64,000 nt of DNA from Iris pallida (Eukaryota > Streptophyta > Magnoliopsida > Asparagales > Iridaceae): NCBI GenBank assembly GCA_029216955.1, contig JANAVB010016200.1:663675-727674 (forward strand). The letters run 5' to 3'. How positions within the stretch are numbered: the first letter of the stretch is position 1; every line of letters starts with the position of its first letter. The notes under the pieces are model-generated. The model was not told the DNA's origin and ran no database searches. It saw only the letters and a program-made list of their open reading frames with translations. Positions 35,188-50,810 of the stretch are shown here, in pieces. The position numbers were made by a program, and so were the translations under genes.

Positions 35188-35206
35188 TCTTCCAAAGACT
35201 TGTAAT
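35188..35206. repeat. LINE target-site duplication, right copy (19 bp)
   Basis: Exact match to 11892-11910. Confidence 0.95.
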
Positions 35207-35506
35207 GTTAATTTAATTTTGAAATAAATATATTAACCCTATTTTGAAAATAATTACACAAATCGTTTCTCTGCTTTATGTTTTATTTAAAATAATGGTG
35301 GTTAGTGTTACAACTTTCTATGTAAAATATGGGGGTAATCCATGTACTTAGTTTCAAAATAAGGGTAGTCCATATAATAAATATGAAACATAGAAATAAT
35401 TAACGTAAATTGCCGCCACTTTTATAGATCCATCGCAAAAACGGCTGACTATAGGTCCACATTTTGCATGCTAAATTTATTAACTGGCATAAAAATAAAG
35501 AATAAA

Positions 35507-35576
35507 GCATCAATAGTCTAGTGGTAGAATAGTACCTGCCACGGTACATACTTGGATTTGATTTCCTGCTGATGCA
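35507..35576 (+). pseudogene. tRNA-Gly (GCC anticodon) pseudogene
   Basis: The sequence follows the plant tRNA-Gly(GCC) gene along its whole length: a GCATCAA acceptor strand, a D-arm containing the box A region TAGTGGTAGAATAGTA, an anticodon loop CTGCCACG with GCC, and a 3' strand CTGATGCA. Defects: one C is missing in the anticodon stem, the T-loop is TTTGATT instead of TTCGATT (box B damaged), and the T-stem has a mismatch plus a wobble. The differences I recall from the functional gene are mostly C-to-T. It is probably not transcribed into a working tRNA. Confidence 0.75.
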
Positions 35577-36950
35577 AATTTCTTTTTTTTAACTGACATT
35601 TAAAATTTCGTATATGGCTCGTGTTCAACTAAGGAGTATCAACAATATTCTCATGAGGTGACCAGTTTAACAACTCACTAAGATGGAGATTGTAGGACCG
35701 TTGAGCATCTCTAGTGGGGTAACTAGAGTGTATGTGTGTGCAGCAGAGATAATCGCCAATTAAAAAATTAAAAGCTATACATTATGGCAGATAAAAGACG
35801 ATAAAAAATACGGTAAAAAAAGACATAGGAATTCAAACTCAGTGACACAGCGATGTATACTGGTTTCCTCTGAGAGGACTAGTCCAGTCTGCAGTACTCT
35901 TGTTCGATGTTAATCCACTATGCACAAGCTAATTGAGAGCTTGTAGTCTCTTACATCATCGTGCTTGGTGATGAGCGTATGACCAACTCCACAACTTGAT
36001 TTTGAAAACTGGAACATTTTCTGAATGACGCCTCTGATACAATTATTCAGTACAAAAACTATAGACTGAACAGAACTTGTACTGGCTTTGGCTAAGAGTG
36101 GTATAGGCTTGATTAGAAAGCTTTGGATTGTTTAAAACACTTAAAAATAAATAGAGAAGAGAATGAATGAGTGATTTGAAATGATAAAAATCCTCTTCTA
36201 TTTATAGTATTTTTGTAGACCGGATTCAGGCAAAGTTCGGATGCATGAATCTCGTATACGAACGTTGTAGACAGATTTGGTGGAAACTGGATTTTGAAAT
36301 ACCTAGACCGAACTCGGGCAGAGTTCGCCCTGAGTTCTGTCAGGTTCAGAACTGTTTGGCTTGGGCCAATTTGTGTTGGGTTTGGGGCTTTTTGGAAAGT
36401 GGACTTGGAAGTATGAAAGGGTAGGCTTTTTATAGATAATGGACTGATAAAACCTAAGCCAGTACCAATCCTGATCAACCTACATATGTTTGCCAAATAT
36501 CAAGCACAAAAAAATTATAGAGGAATTGAACTTGATTGCAAACTCGCTTGTACAAAAGAAAGCCTAGAAAGAAATTCTGAAACAATCTAAGCACAATTGT
36601 TTAATTTTTTATTCTAGGGGGTGACGATGGAGGCTTGGGAAAGTGTAGCAACTCTGCCTTACTCCTTGGACTATCAGACACAATCTTTGCTCTTGAAGAA
36701 ATTTTCCAGCCTTTGATTGCCAACCTTTAGCATGGGTGTGGTACCCTGCTATTTATAGTGATTCCTGTATAAAGCAGATTTGGGGCCGCATAAAGGGCCA
36801 CGTGGACGCGCATCTGTAACAGCACACGAAGACTCAAACTTGGGCTGCCAGCTGGTGGAGGTTGTCGAGATTTCTTTGTTATAACAAATCTGGGTGGTTA
36901 AGACTTGGTGAAATTGCCATGTGTCCCCCCCAACAGAGTAAAATCAATAT
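35577..36950. other. Non-coding region with LTR-like features, unassigned
   Basis: No gene was recognised. Segments such as the one around 35840-35890 (GCGATGTATACTGGTTTCC) and two TATTTATAG motifs (36195-36210, 36750-36760) resemble plant LTR sequence, but no direct-repeat partner was found in the window. The ORFs here have no family resemblance. Confidence 0.4.
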
Positions 36951-37385
36951 TCTGCGGCCCGGATCAACTCGGCCGCATGCGGTCTCAAGAGCCTCCCTTC
37001 TACGGCTCGGATCAGCTTGGCCGCATGAGGTACCAAGAGTCTTTCTTCTGCGGTCCGGATCGGCTTGGCCGCATGAAATCTCAAGAGCCTTCTGCGGCTT
37101 GGATCATCTTGGCCGCATGAAGTCTCAAGAGTCTTCCTTCTGCGGCTCGGATTATCTTGGCCGCGTGAGGTCTCAAGTGTCTTTCTCTGCGGCTCAAGTC
37201 CACTTGACCGCATGGGGTCTCCAAGAGCCTTGTTTATGCGGCTCGGTTTTACTTGGCCGTAGAGGATTCGAGCCTTGCTTCCGCGGCTCGAGTCATCCTG
37301 TTGCATAGGATCTTTGAGAGCCTTGCTTCTGCAGCTCGACTCAGCCTGGTCGCATGGGATCTTCGAGAGCCCTCTTTCTGTGGTG
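36951..37385. repeat. 48-bp minisatellite, about nine units
   Basis: Units start with (T)TCTGCGGCTCGGAT, continue with CTTGGCCGCATGAGG and end TCTCAAGAG; starts are near 36951, 36999, 37047, 37091, 37139, 37186, 37235, 37280 and 37327. Because the period is a multiple of three, the + strand stays open (36862-37308) and reads a 16-residue repeat of the type CGPDRLGRMKSQEPSF. The opposite strand is open too. Neither looks like a known protein, so this is described as a repeat. Confidence 0.9.
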
Positions 37386-37466
37386 CGAAGCGTATGTGAA
37401 AAATTGCATAAACTATCTTTTCTATGCTTCTACACGGGTATCCTGAGCGCCCGGGTGCGTAGGTAT

Positions 37467-37599
37467 TATATTTGCTCCCTGATCTGAGGCTAGTAAAGCA
37501 CTTGCTTCGATCGTTGTAGGAAGACTTTTGGGTATATTTGCTCCCTGATCTGAGGCTAGTAAAGCACCTGCTCTCGATCGTTGTAGGGTGACTTTTGGG
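37467..37599. repeat. 66-bp tandem duplication
   Basis: TATATTTGCTCCCTGATCTG... at 37467 is repeated at 37533 with few changes, each copy ending in a GACTTTTGGG-like motif. Confidence 0.9.
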
Positions 37600-38437
37600 A
37601 CCTGCCCTGTCCGTTTGCCACAGAGGGCTGGACATGGAAGGTTCTGTACAACTTTCATCAGGGCCCATGTAACAGTTAACGGTACCCGCTGACGGTCAGC
37701 AGATTGGATAGTTGACTAGGCTTGTTGAGCCCGCACTACCCTAGACTTCTTCAACTTAGCACCCGAAGGTGCATAGTAGGAAGAGTCCATGTTCGCAAAC
37801 GTACCCGAGTCGACTCTGTACAGTTTACCATCGGTAGCGCACATGATTTTGAGCACATCTCTAGTTTACTGTTGGCATAGTACGTTTGAGGCACATGGCC
37901 CATGCTGCCTTGGGTTTCTTCATACTAGCCCGCGAAGGCACATAGTACTCAGAACCCAACTCATCCTCGCCATGACAGCGAGTGATTCTGTTGAGTGATT
38001 CTTTTTTTTGGTGCCCTTTTCAAAGGAGGTAATGGGGCTCTATATATAGAATGGAATGAGCCATTTCTTCTTCTCCTTTTCGATGTGGGACTAAAAGCAA
38101 TATCCATGGTTCTATAACATATATTCCTAGACTCAATAAAACTAAAAATACAGAAGAAAATATAAAAGTCTTCATGTTGCTTCTAGTGCGATTTGTTCTT
38201 GATGACGATGCAATATACTTCGTAGCCATATGACATAAATACAGACGTTCTTTTTGTTTGAAACATGTAAACTGTAGCAGTCTGTATTTTGCGTATCGAC
38301 CAAAGTTGCCGTTGATTATCAAAATTAGATGTGATCATTAACCAATAGGACAACAATCTCCTTCATTTTTGTAATTGACAAACTTTGAGTCTATACCAAA
38401 ATATAACAAAAATATATGTAACTTTGAAATATACCTG
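37600..38437. other. Non-coding DNA left of Gyp-B
   Basis: No gene was recognised. A CTATATATAG motif (about 38040) and a GATGTGGGACTAAAA motif, also found in the copia LTRs and common in plant LTR promoters, suggest an old LTR. A GCACCCGAAGGTGCATAGTA-like segment near 37760 recurs in altered form near 37930. Confidence 0.4.
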
Positions 38438-38937
38438 TGTCACGACCCGCACCCGTTTTTTTAAACAGATACGAGACGTGTCCAAGCCAGCCTACGCCGC
38501 AGTGTCGGCGGTAGAAACGCTGTCACGGCCATGAAGATCAAAATCACAAATAATGCTCATTCACATAATTAATTTAACTTACAATATTCACAAGTTTTAC
38601 ATTTGTAGAATAATATAACTTGTACAATATTGGAATGACTACAACTCCGCTATCTAGCTAATTTCTAGGCTTTTGGCAAGTACCCCCGTATCTCCCATGC
38701 TAAGTGAACCTCTCGGCTAACCTAAAAAATATTGTTTCCAGTCAGGAATGGAACGAGCACAATTCACTGAATGCAATTTCAAATAAAGAAAATGACTATA
38801 AAACAAAGGTTAGACATCAATCATGAGTTTTGAAAATAAACAGTAAAGACAAAAATCAGTAGCAAATAAATAAACAAAATACCTTCCCAATCGTAGAAGT
38901 ACCTTTGATATGTGATCGGTCTCGGGATAATTACACG

Positions 38938-39060
38938 ACACTGTCTACACTGTCTAAAGTTACACTGTCTACACTGTCTAAAGTTACACTGTCTACACTG
39001 TCTAAGTTACACTGTCTACATTGTATAAAGTTACACTGTCTACAGCAAATAATGCAATAA
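38938..39060. repeat. Minisatellite ACTGTCTA type in Gyp-B LTR
   Basis: About five units of CACTGTCTACACTGTCTAAAG followed by TTA, also present in the other LTR at about 47563-47680. Scattered single units follow to about 39175. Confidence 0.9.
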
Positions 39061-40737
39061 AGAAATATGGTATACTTTGAAATAATAAATCACTGTTTAT
39101 ACTGTCTAATTGCAATAATAAATCACTGTCTACACTGTCTACTTTGCAATAATAAATCACTGTCTATACTGTCTAAGGTCAGATCACACATCGTTGGTAC
39201 TTCACATTCCCGACTCAACAATTTATAATAGAATATAAAATCACATAATCAATGGCCAATCAATGAAATATATTGAAAATCAATATCGAAATGCAGACAA
39301 TAAACTGTACTCGCATGTGGTCCTCTGCTGGTGAAACCGACAGTCTGAACTACTTAATGTGCCACAATAGTCAAAACCCGTATAACAGTCCCCGAAAGCT
39401 GAAATAAATATTACCAATGTTCTCAAAATAGTCAAAATAGCTAGAATTGTCTGTCCTTAAGTCCAATTCTGGACACAGGGGCAAAACGGTAATTTCGGGT
39501 CAAAACGGTGTCCGCCGTTAGACCCGCTTTGCACCGAAAAATGTGCCAGAGTCAACGGTCTCTAAAGTCGTTAAACTATATGTCTACGGATCCAATTTTT
39601 TGATACGAACTCAATCGTATGTCCTAAGTTGGATTCCGGCAGGTCGTGCACAAAATTGCCCGTTGAGTTGGACCGTGGGGCCCGCAAAACGGCGATCCAA
39701 TCAGCTGTCTCAGAATTGGACCAAACATGGCGTACAGGACCAGAAAAATGATACGGTCCTGCTGGCACAAAATTCGTCTCGATCTGACGAGCGTGCACAA
39801 AGTAATTGGGAAATTTATACAGAGACCGATACGGTGAATTTCGACGGATACGCATCAAATTCGTTGCGCACACGCGACCAATTTGAATTCCGTCAAAGCC
39901 CACACGACCACGAAGCCGATACGCAGCTTTCGATGCTTTCGGTTCGCGACCACATCGCCCGGATTGGCGGGACGCACGTCGTATCAGACAATTTTCTATT
40001 TTCTAATGTTTTGAAAAACAGTTTTTTTCGATTTTCAAAGAAGTTTATCTTGATGTATAATGGATGAAATAAAAATCCTTAAACAGCGTTTTGATGCCCT
40101 ATAGGTTGTATTCAAATAGGTTTAACTAGATTTTGAAAAATTGATCCAGATCGGAAGATATATGCCTTCCAAAACCTACGTTGGGACTGGGTTTCGTTCT
40201 ATTTTTGGCCAGTTATTTGATCGACTTTGTGTCGATTTTTTGGGCTGGTCGATCCGCGATATCCAACCCCACTAGTTGGGATTCAGAAGGGGTTATGTGG
40301 GCTATCCGTAGGATTTTACGGGATCGAAAACGATCGAACGGGTGAATAGAAAATCGGTTGTAAACTGTGTACCTGTAACTGCTGCTATTTGCTCTGCTTC
40401 AACTGCCATTGTGCACGCGCGCTCGACCACGCGTCTGCCGGCGGCTGGCAGTGGCCCAGGGCGGCACGTGCGCGCGTGGAGGTGCGCCCAGTGTTGGCGA
40501 GGGTCGTGGAAGTGTTGGGGGGTGTGGCGAGGAGAAATTTTAGGGTTTCGTGAGGAATCCTCTCGTTATCGATATATACATGCTTATATATGGCAAGCTG
40601 CTCGGTTTCACAGGGTTCGGGTATGGCATTGGCTATCGGATTGGTTCTCTACGGTTGGGCTTTTGCCCGGGGTGGCAGCTGGGCTCTAGGATGGACTGAG
40701 TTGCTGGCTTGGGTTTGTTGTAATATAATTTAGCACA

Positions 40738-40819
40738 GAAGTATTTACATATACATATATATAATATATTTACATATACCTATATACATATACCTAATAT
40801 ATAAACCTATATATATACC

Positions 40820-40881
<62 letters not shown>

Positions 40882-41040
40882 TTATATATATATATATTTA
40901 TATATATAATTATATAAAAAAATATATTTATATTTATATATATATATATCTATATATATTCTAATATATATATATATATTTTTATTTTATATTTATAATA
41001 TATTTAATATATATATTATATATATATATATATATTATAT
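40738..41040. repeat. TA-rich low-complexity array
   Basis: Alternating TA with TTTATA and ACCTATATA interruptions. It borders the foreign segment on its left. Confidence 0.95.
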
Positions 41041-42248
41041 ACCTAAAACCATGTCACACCACAGTACCGAAATACGAGGACGGACGTAGGCCAGCTACAC
41101 CGTATAGGTACTACGCTATACGGCAATAACGGCTGTCAAGTCTTGCTGGTATCCTAGCATGCAATCAATCTATGGCCTAAATCCGATCTCATGTCCACAG
41201 ACAAATCACAATAAACAACATCAAGAGCGATAATCATATGGAAAGCAGGGAATACTCATATGAAAATCAGAAATCCACAGTACAGAATATAATATAGACT
41301 AGTATACCTTCTCACAGTTCCTAGCATGGTCGGGAACTGAAGCACATCCTCCAAGTCGAGTCTGGAAGATCCACAGGGTCGGTCTCAGGCAATCTGGGAA
41401 CAATCCAGGGTTGGTCAGGCCAACCGCAGCAAGTACCAGAAAGGAAGGCTCAAGGACGGGCGAAGAAAACCAGCATGATAAAATGTGACAGAAATAGCAT
41501 CTAAAATAGCAAATAAGGTAAGGGATCGTGCATACCAATGCACGATTACAGAATATAAGGCAGCAATCCAATTACTAATACGTAAGTAACCAACAATCAT
41601 CACAGTCATCCTAACATCCACTAATGCTTGCATCGCCAACTGGAACTCGTAGTCTATCATCGGAACAGTAACTCACCCCTACATCAAACAAGAACAAGGG
41701 AATGAATTACCGTACCGGAACAGCGTTACGTGCCAGTCAGCTTAGCAAACAACAAGCCATACAATTTAGGTGAATAAGCGGCCATTCAAATGTCGACTGT
41801 CTATGTGGAGGTTGGGTTACCCCAACAATGCAATATAGGAATCCTCAGATCGTGCCGTCCAGCAGGGCTAGCGGGGCCAAGTATAGCATGTAAGAAAGCA
41901 CCGATCCCTCGTAAGGCCACCGGGCTTGCATGTCACCACCGGTCCCTCGTAAGGCTACCGTGTCGAGCATGCCATGTATGTAATGTATAGTACATAAGTA
42001 GCCGGATATTGCCATCCACTAGTACGAATGGTAACAATATCCGTGGCGGCCAGCCTACAGGTCATGACTAATGTCTGGGATAAGGCTGGTAATGCACGAT
42101 CTCGGGATTCCGTCCCCCCAATGCTTCTACCAGTTTAAGTTGCATAGATTAAACATACATTATCCGGAATCACATGCCGTGGTCACATGATCATCCTCCT
42201 AGATATCGCACCTCAGTACGAGAACGCTAAGTAAGAATCACCTTGGCA

Positions 42249-42250
<2 letters not shown>
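41041..42250 (-). mobile_element. Fragment of a Gyp-C-related LTR inside Gyp-B LTR
   Basis: Read on the - strand, the right-hand part of this fragment's sense sequence (41041 to about 41770) matches the last 700 bp of the LTR at the end of the window (about 63270-63988). The match includes the CTGGTTTTCTTCGCCCGTCC region, the LTR terminus and the nine following bases TGGTTTTAG, and stops where the TGGTGGCCC primer site would begin. The other part (41770-42250) has no partner in the window. Both sides are TA arrays. It is absent from the other Gyp-B LTR. Confidence 0.8.
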
Positions 42251-42430
<180 letters not shown>

Positions 42431-43247
42431 ACATATAATATTATATATATACACACATATACAATATCTATGTATATACATATACATAAATATATATACA
42501 TTCATATACATATATCTATATACATATTCACATATATAATCTATATACACATACATATCATTTATATAATAAATGATTAATAAATATAATTCGTTATCAT
42601 ATAATAACAACAAAATAATATTAATGATAATAATAATCCTAATAACAATTTAAAATAGTCCAATAATCGTTTTGATGGATACAACAAGCACACTACTTAT
42701 CTGGCTCCCGAAGATCATACAAATTTTGTAAAATATTATTTAAAAATAATAATACCTATAATCTACCTATAACAAATATTTAGAAAATAATTGCCAATTC
42801 CTAAAAATATATATACAAAATATTTGCAATTACCAATTATGTCTACAAGGTCGTACTTGGTCCCACTACATGCCTACCTGGGCTTAGATTTGACTTGGGC
42901 TAATTCTGGACAGGTTCGGTACAACCGGGTTCCCGAAAATTCAATAATATAATTAAATAATAAATAAAACTTCGGTACGGGTTAAGTCGCAACTTGGCTT
43001 GGTTTTCCTAGTTAGGACACTCCTATGGCGCGGCATTCCCCTACCAGGGCTAGTACACTAGTCGAAACACGCCATTGCACTATCCGTGCCATGATTTCTA
43101 GCCGTCTTGTACTTCAAAACAATACCATGGCTTAAATCATCTACCGTAATAATTAACTAAATAATTATTTATAAATCTAAAAATCACTTATTTAATTCAA
43201 ATATATAAATAAAATATAATTCAAAAATTTTGGGAAGAGGGGTTACA

Positions 43248-46200
43248 AATCTACCCACCTTAAAATAATTTCGTCCTCGAAATTCTAATTCGTAACTATT
43301 CCTTAGATTCAAAAAGGAAATCTACCATTACCTTAATCTCCTCGAATTTTAATTCCTCAAAAATAGTTCATTTCCTTCTCATTGGCCATTTTGGCAACTA
43401 CAAAAAAATCTCGAGGACTTCTACCCACCTTTGGTCACACTACTCCCTCAAAGCTATGTCACTAAAACTTTTTAATCATTCTACTAATTGATAAAAATTG
43501 ATATCCATAGGTATCTACTGTATATGGCATATATAATCCTATCTTATCTATCAACCAACCCAAAATCTATCAAGCAACATATTTACACAAGTAGCTAAGA
43601 ATTATTGGTAAATCTTAATAAGCATGACCATTTGTCGCTATAAAATGGGAAGGACGGGAAGGTAAGGAAGATTAATCAAGAGCAAGTATGAAATTTTCAG
43701 GGCGGTAGAGAGTATCCAATGATGTAGACAGAAAGAAGATCTATGAACCATTGACTTATTTGCTAGGTTGGACTACTCTAGTCCGGTCACTTGCTAAGTC
43801 TAAGAACCCTTCGTTTCTCAGAGGGGCTTGCACTCCATGCAATATAGAAGTTCCGTTCTCAAAATTTATCTAAACGAGGTTCCATAATAGAACGAAATTG
43901 AGGAGTCAAGATTGTGATCTTTTCCGTGGTTATTTAAACACAAACAAGGGATATAAATGCAATACAAGATCGTATCGCGACTCCTAGGTAGACGGGATAA
44001 GGGTTACGAATGACTTCACATTCTAAGAGATGGAGGCTACATCATCGGTATAGGGACCTATCTCAAATAGCTCGTCATTATAATCCAAATGTAGTGGTAC
44101 GCATGGATGGTTTTACTGGGTCTTAATGGGTTTTCTGATTGAACATTAATCGCTGGTTGGATGAACCTAGGATTTAATCCATATGGACTGGACAAGATCC
44201 CAAGATAAGCCTATTACTACTAGGTTAGGATAACCTAGAATAGGTTTTCACCCAAGTGGTTGAGCTATTTATGAGGCAGGTTGGTTAGCTAGGTCCTTAA
44301 AGCCCGAAAATGCGTCGTCCGTGAATTTTGTGTTTAAGTAGCACGAGAAGGCACAATTGAGTGGCACACTAGTGACATGTGCGTAGTGGGCTTCGAGTAG
44401 ATCACAACCATATATTGGGTTGAAAGATTCGAATCGAAGTTGAAGCTCTAATGAAAGTCGAAAAGCATACCGGTATTATGGTAAGGGTTATAACTAGTCC
44501 TTTTGACCTGGAAGTCGTACCATAACAATAGAGTACAAGGAAACGTGTTTGAGTGGGACATGATATACCTAGATGAAGGTGGACTCGTCTAGATCTTGCA
44601 TATAAAATTTGTTGGGAGGTAACAGCTGGTCTTGTGCTCCGAATATTAATGACACGGCCGGGGCACAAAATAGTCTAAATGGAAAGTGGGAGTCCATGGG
44701 GTACTAATTTCTGCCCTAATGGAAATTATTTCGATCAATCGATAATCTTCATATATCCTAAAATTTAGAAGGTTTACAGTCTACCCATCTTAGAAGCTAG
44801 GACAGGGTTTAGGAATAATGAGGTTAGAGGGTTCCCAAAATTCGGATACTGTACTTCAACTCTTGTTAATAGAGAATAAGGCACGGCGTAACGGAATATG
44901 GTAGATGTAAGTCAAGTCAATGATCATTCCTCAATAAATGAGAAACGAGGGTGTACAATAACACATGGTCGATAAAATAGAGGAACATACACATCCATAG
45001 TGTACAAGAGTTATCGATGGGGTAACCAGCTCTAAGGCACGTCATATGAAGAGATTTCTAACAACTGAGTCGTGAATTTCTATTAGGGTCAAACCTGCCA
45101 GACTATTATCACAAGGGTTCTAGTTGAAGCAAGCTTCAAACAATTGATTAGAGGCTCACAACATTTGGTCTCTGGAGGATAGGTAGTCTCCTAGGTTGGC
45201 ATTTGATCAAGGGAAAGATCCTAATCATTCTCGGACTCCAATGACTAGAAGATTAGGATAGTAGGTTTATTGTCGAAGGAAGGACGAGTAACTCAAGGCA
45301 AGGTTCCAGTCACAGGCTGGCCGTGGATAGCTATACTTGTGTATACAACTATCATAGCCATGGGGAATACTCTGTATCTATCTATCAATTACGAGCCTTC
45401 GTCTTTCTAATTAGTGAAAGACAAAAATAATAAAGAGTTCAAGGGAGATGTCACTGAATACAATTACGTAATTCAAAGGCGAACATATAATTCAAGAGGA
45501 ATTGTCAAGCAGTCGCGGATGAGATCCTAGATACCTATATATCTCCATCCACGTAGTATAATTAAACGAAGAGTGAACCAAATGCATCATTGTTGATCAG
45601 ACCATAATATACTGATTCTGATTAGACAATAAGCTAGCAGGCGTCCCCACTAAACATATGCCTCGAATCATGCTCGAGAACAGAGTGAGCTTGTAAAACT
45701 AAGCTGTAACAGCAGCGTTTGTTAAGATAGTCGAATACAATTATGTGAGATTTTTGAAAGAAGGCACAAGTAGTTCGAGTTTTGTGAGAATCAAACCTTA
45801 CCCGGTGTTCTTGCTTATATAGTCTTCCTACTATCTTCTTATCCACAAGGACTTGGTCGACTAATGGATTATGACCTTTAACTTCTGTATTCTAGGTAAA
45901 CCTATTAGTGTCAATCAATTACCTTGCCAATAGATCGATCACAAGGACCAGAAAATACTAGGTTGGGGGATACGCTACCCAACTCACAGAACTTTTACTA
46001 GTATTGGTTTTGGATCTTATGGGACACACAGGGCATATCCTATCCTCTATAGTTTCATGAACTTGTAATCATGTCTGAAGTCATTTCACCGAGGATTATG
46101 CCCCGCCCGTATACTCTGGCTGTGGTAAACCCTTGGTTTCGTAACTCAAACATGATACAAAATTGAATACTTCTTAACTCTACCCAATATTGATTCAAGG

Positions 46201-47069
46201 GTAACTACGATCAAAGAGGTCCTCTACCCATAGTTTTAGCAATATTCTATAACCAATATTTTCTTAAACCAATTTCAATTCTAGGGGTCGTGTCTCGCCA
46301 GTGCGCTGCTGGGTGCAGTGAATCCATAATCTTCGTAATTCAAATAAATGGTGACAATGCGCTGCTGTCCTGCCATTACGAGTTAATCAACATTCCTTTA
46401 ACTATATCTGCAAAAATTTTATGAGCTTCTAGTGATTCAAACAAGTGGACCCTGAAATAAAGCATAAGTATTTATCCTCTTAGTCACAATCCTTAAAATA
46501 AAAGATTTAATCATGGAGGAAATAACTGAAGACAGAAGGATTGCAAACATTCTAGCATCTATTCCATGTGTATTCAAACCATTGAGAAAAACCCTGAATT
46601 GAAACTAACTCGAGGTCCGTATATGGATAATCTAATCAGAAATTATATAAAATAATAATCCTTAGGGCAAAATAGGGACTAAAATGTGAGGATGATAACT
46701 AAAGGGGCAAGGAGAAGGAATTGCATAATTCATCTAAGTTAGATCATCAATTCTATGAAGCCCTGCCTCACCAATTGAATAACCTATCCACCTTGGATCG
46801 TGTCGTCATATCAAGAGATAATAGTGTACCTAAGGGATCTGACAAGATATCAAAATTAATAACTCCTCATCTAAATTGCATGGCCTAGACTAACCATCGG
46901 TAAATTTGTATGAGGGACTCCTAGTCCGAGCCATTCTCTTAAAATAAATTAATCATAATTCGTGAATGAGCATTTTCTAGTCGCAGGCTCGCAATAGTAC
47001 GACTAACTTAAGTACTATCACGAGTTTGCATGATTTGCGGACTGACCTGCATGGGCCACCACAAAAACT
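43248..47069 (-). other. Gyp-B internal region, no recognisable gag or pol
   Basis: A 3.8-kb region between polypurine tract (43248) and primer site (47061). I looked for the CCHC knuckle, protease, YxDD and integrase motifs on both strands and saw none that is convincing. A faint resemblance to the RT block around an xDYR motif on the - strand near 44730-44760 is too weak to call. The longest open frames are under 90 codons. Confidence 0.6.
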
Positions 47070-50416
<3,347 letters not shown>

Positions 50417-50810
50417 AGCTGACTTGTTCTGAATTGTTCGAAAAAATTTTGATATGTCTCTTTTCCCCCTTCGTCATGTACTCAAAATGTGGCTCTCCCG
50501 CAATTCGTGAAGCCAACAATATATAACAAAGGAAAATATAGTAATCTCCAAAAATAATGATAGAACTAACAAGACAGGATCTCAAGTGTGATAGCATCAG
50601 CAGTAGTAGTAAAATATGAGAAATAGACGAAATCAACTAAGATAGCATAAAACCAACTACAGCTGAAATGAGTTCAACATGCTTAAACAACTAGAACTGA
50701 AACAGTACAAAATAAAATACTATAGATAGTCCAAACTGACAATAAAAGTATCACTACACAATATCATCATCATCAGAACATGTCCATAAAATACTAAGCC
50801 AAAAACTGAC

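Noticed and set aside
36862..37308. 148-codon ORF as a repeat protein gene
   Set aside because: It lies entirely in the 48-bp minisatellite; openness follows from the period being a multiple of three. Kept only as a repeat and a finding.
38938..39060. ACTGTCTA array as a CRISPR-like array
   Set aside because: Units are contiguous without unique spacers and the setting is a eukaryotic LTR. The same holds for the other tandem arrays here.
44700..44830. Possible gypsy RT block on the - strand of Gyp-B (a DYR-like motif)
   Set aside because: A few matching residues only, with stops on both sides; not enough to call RT without a profile search.
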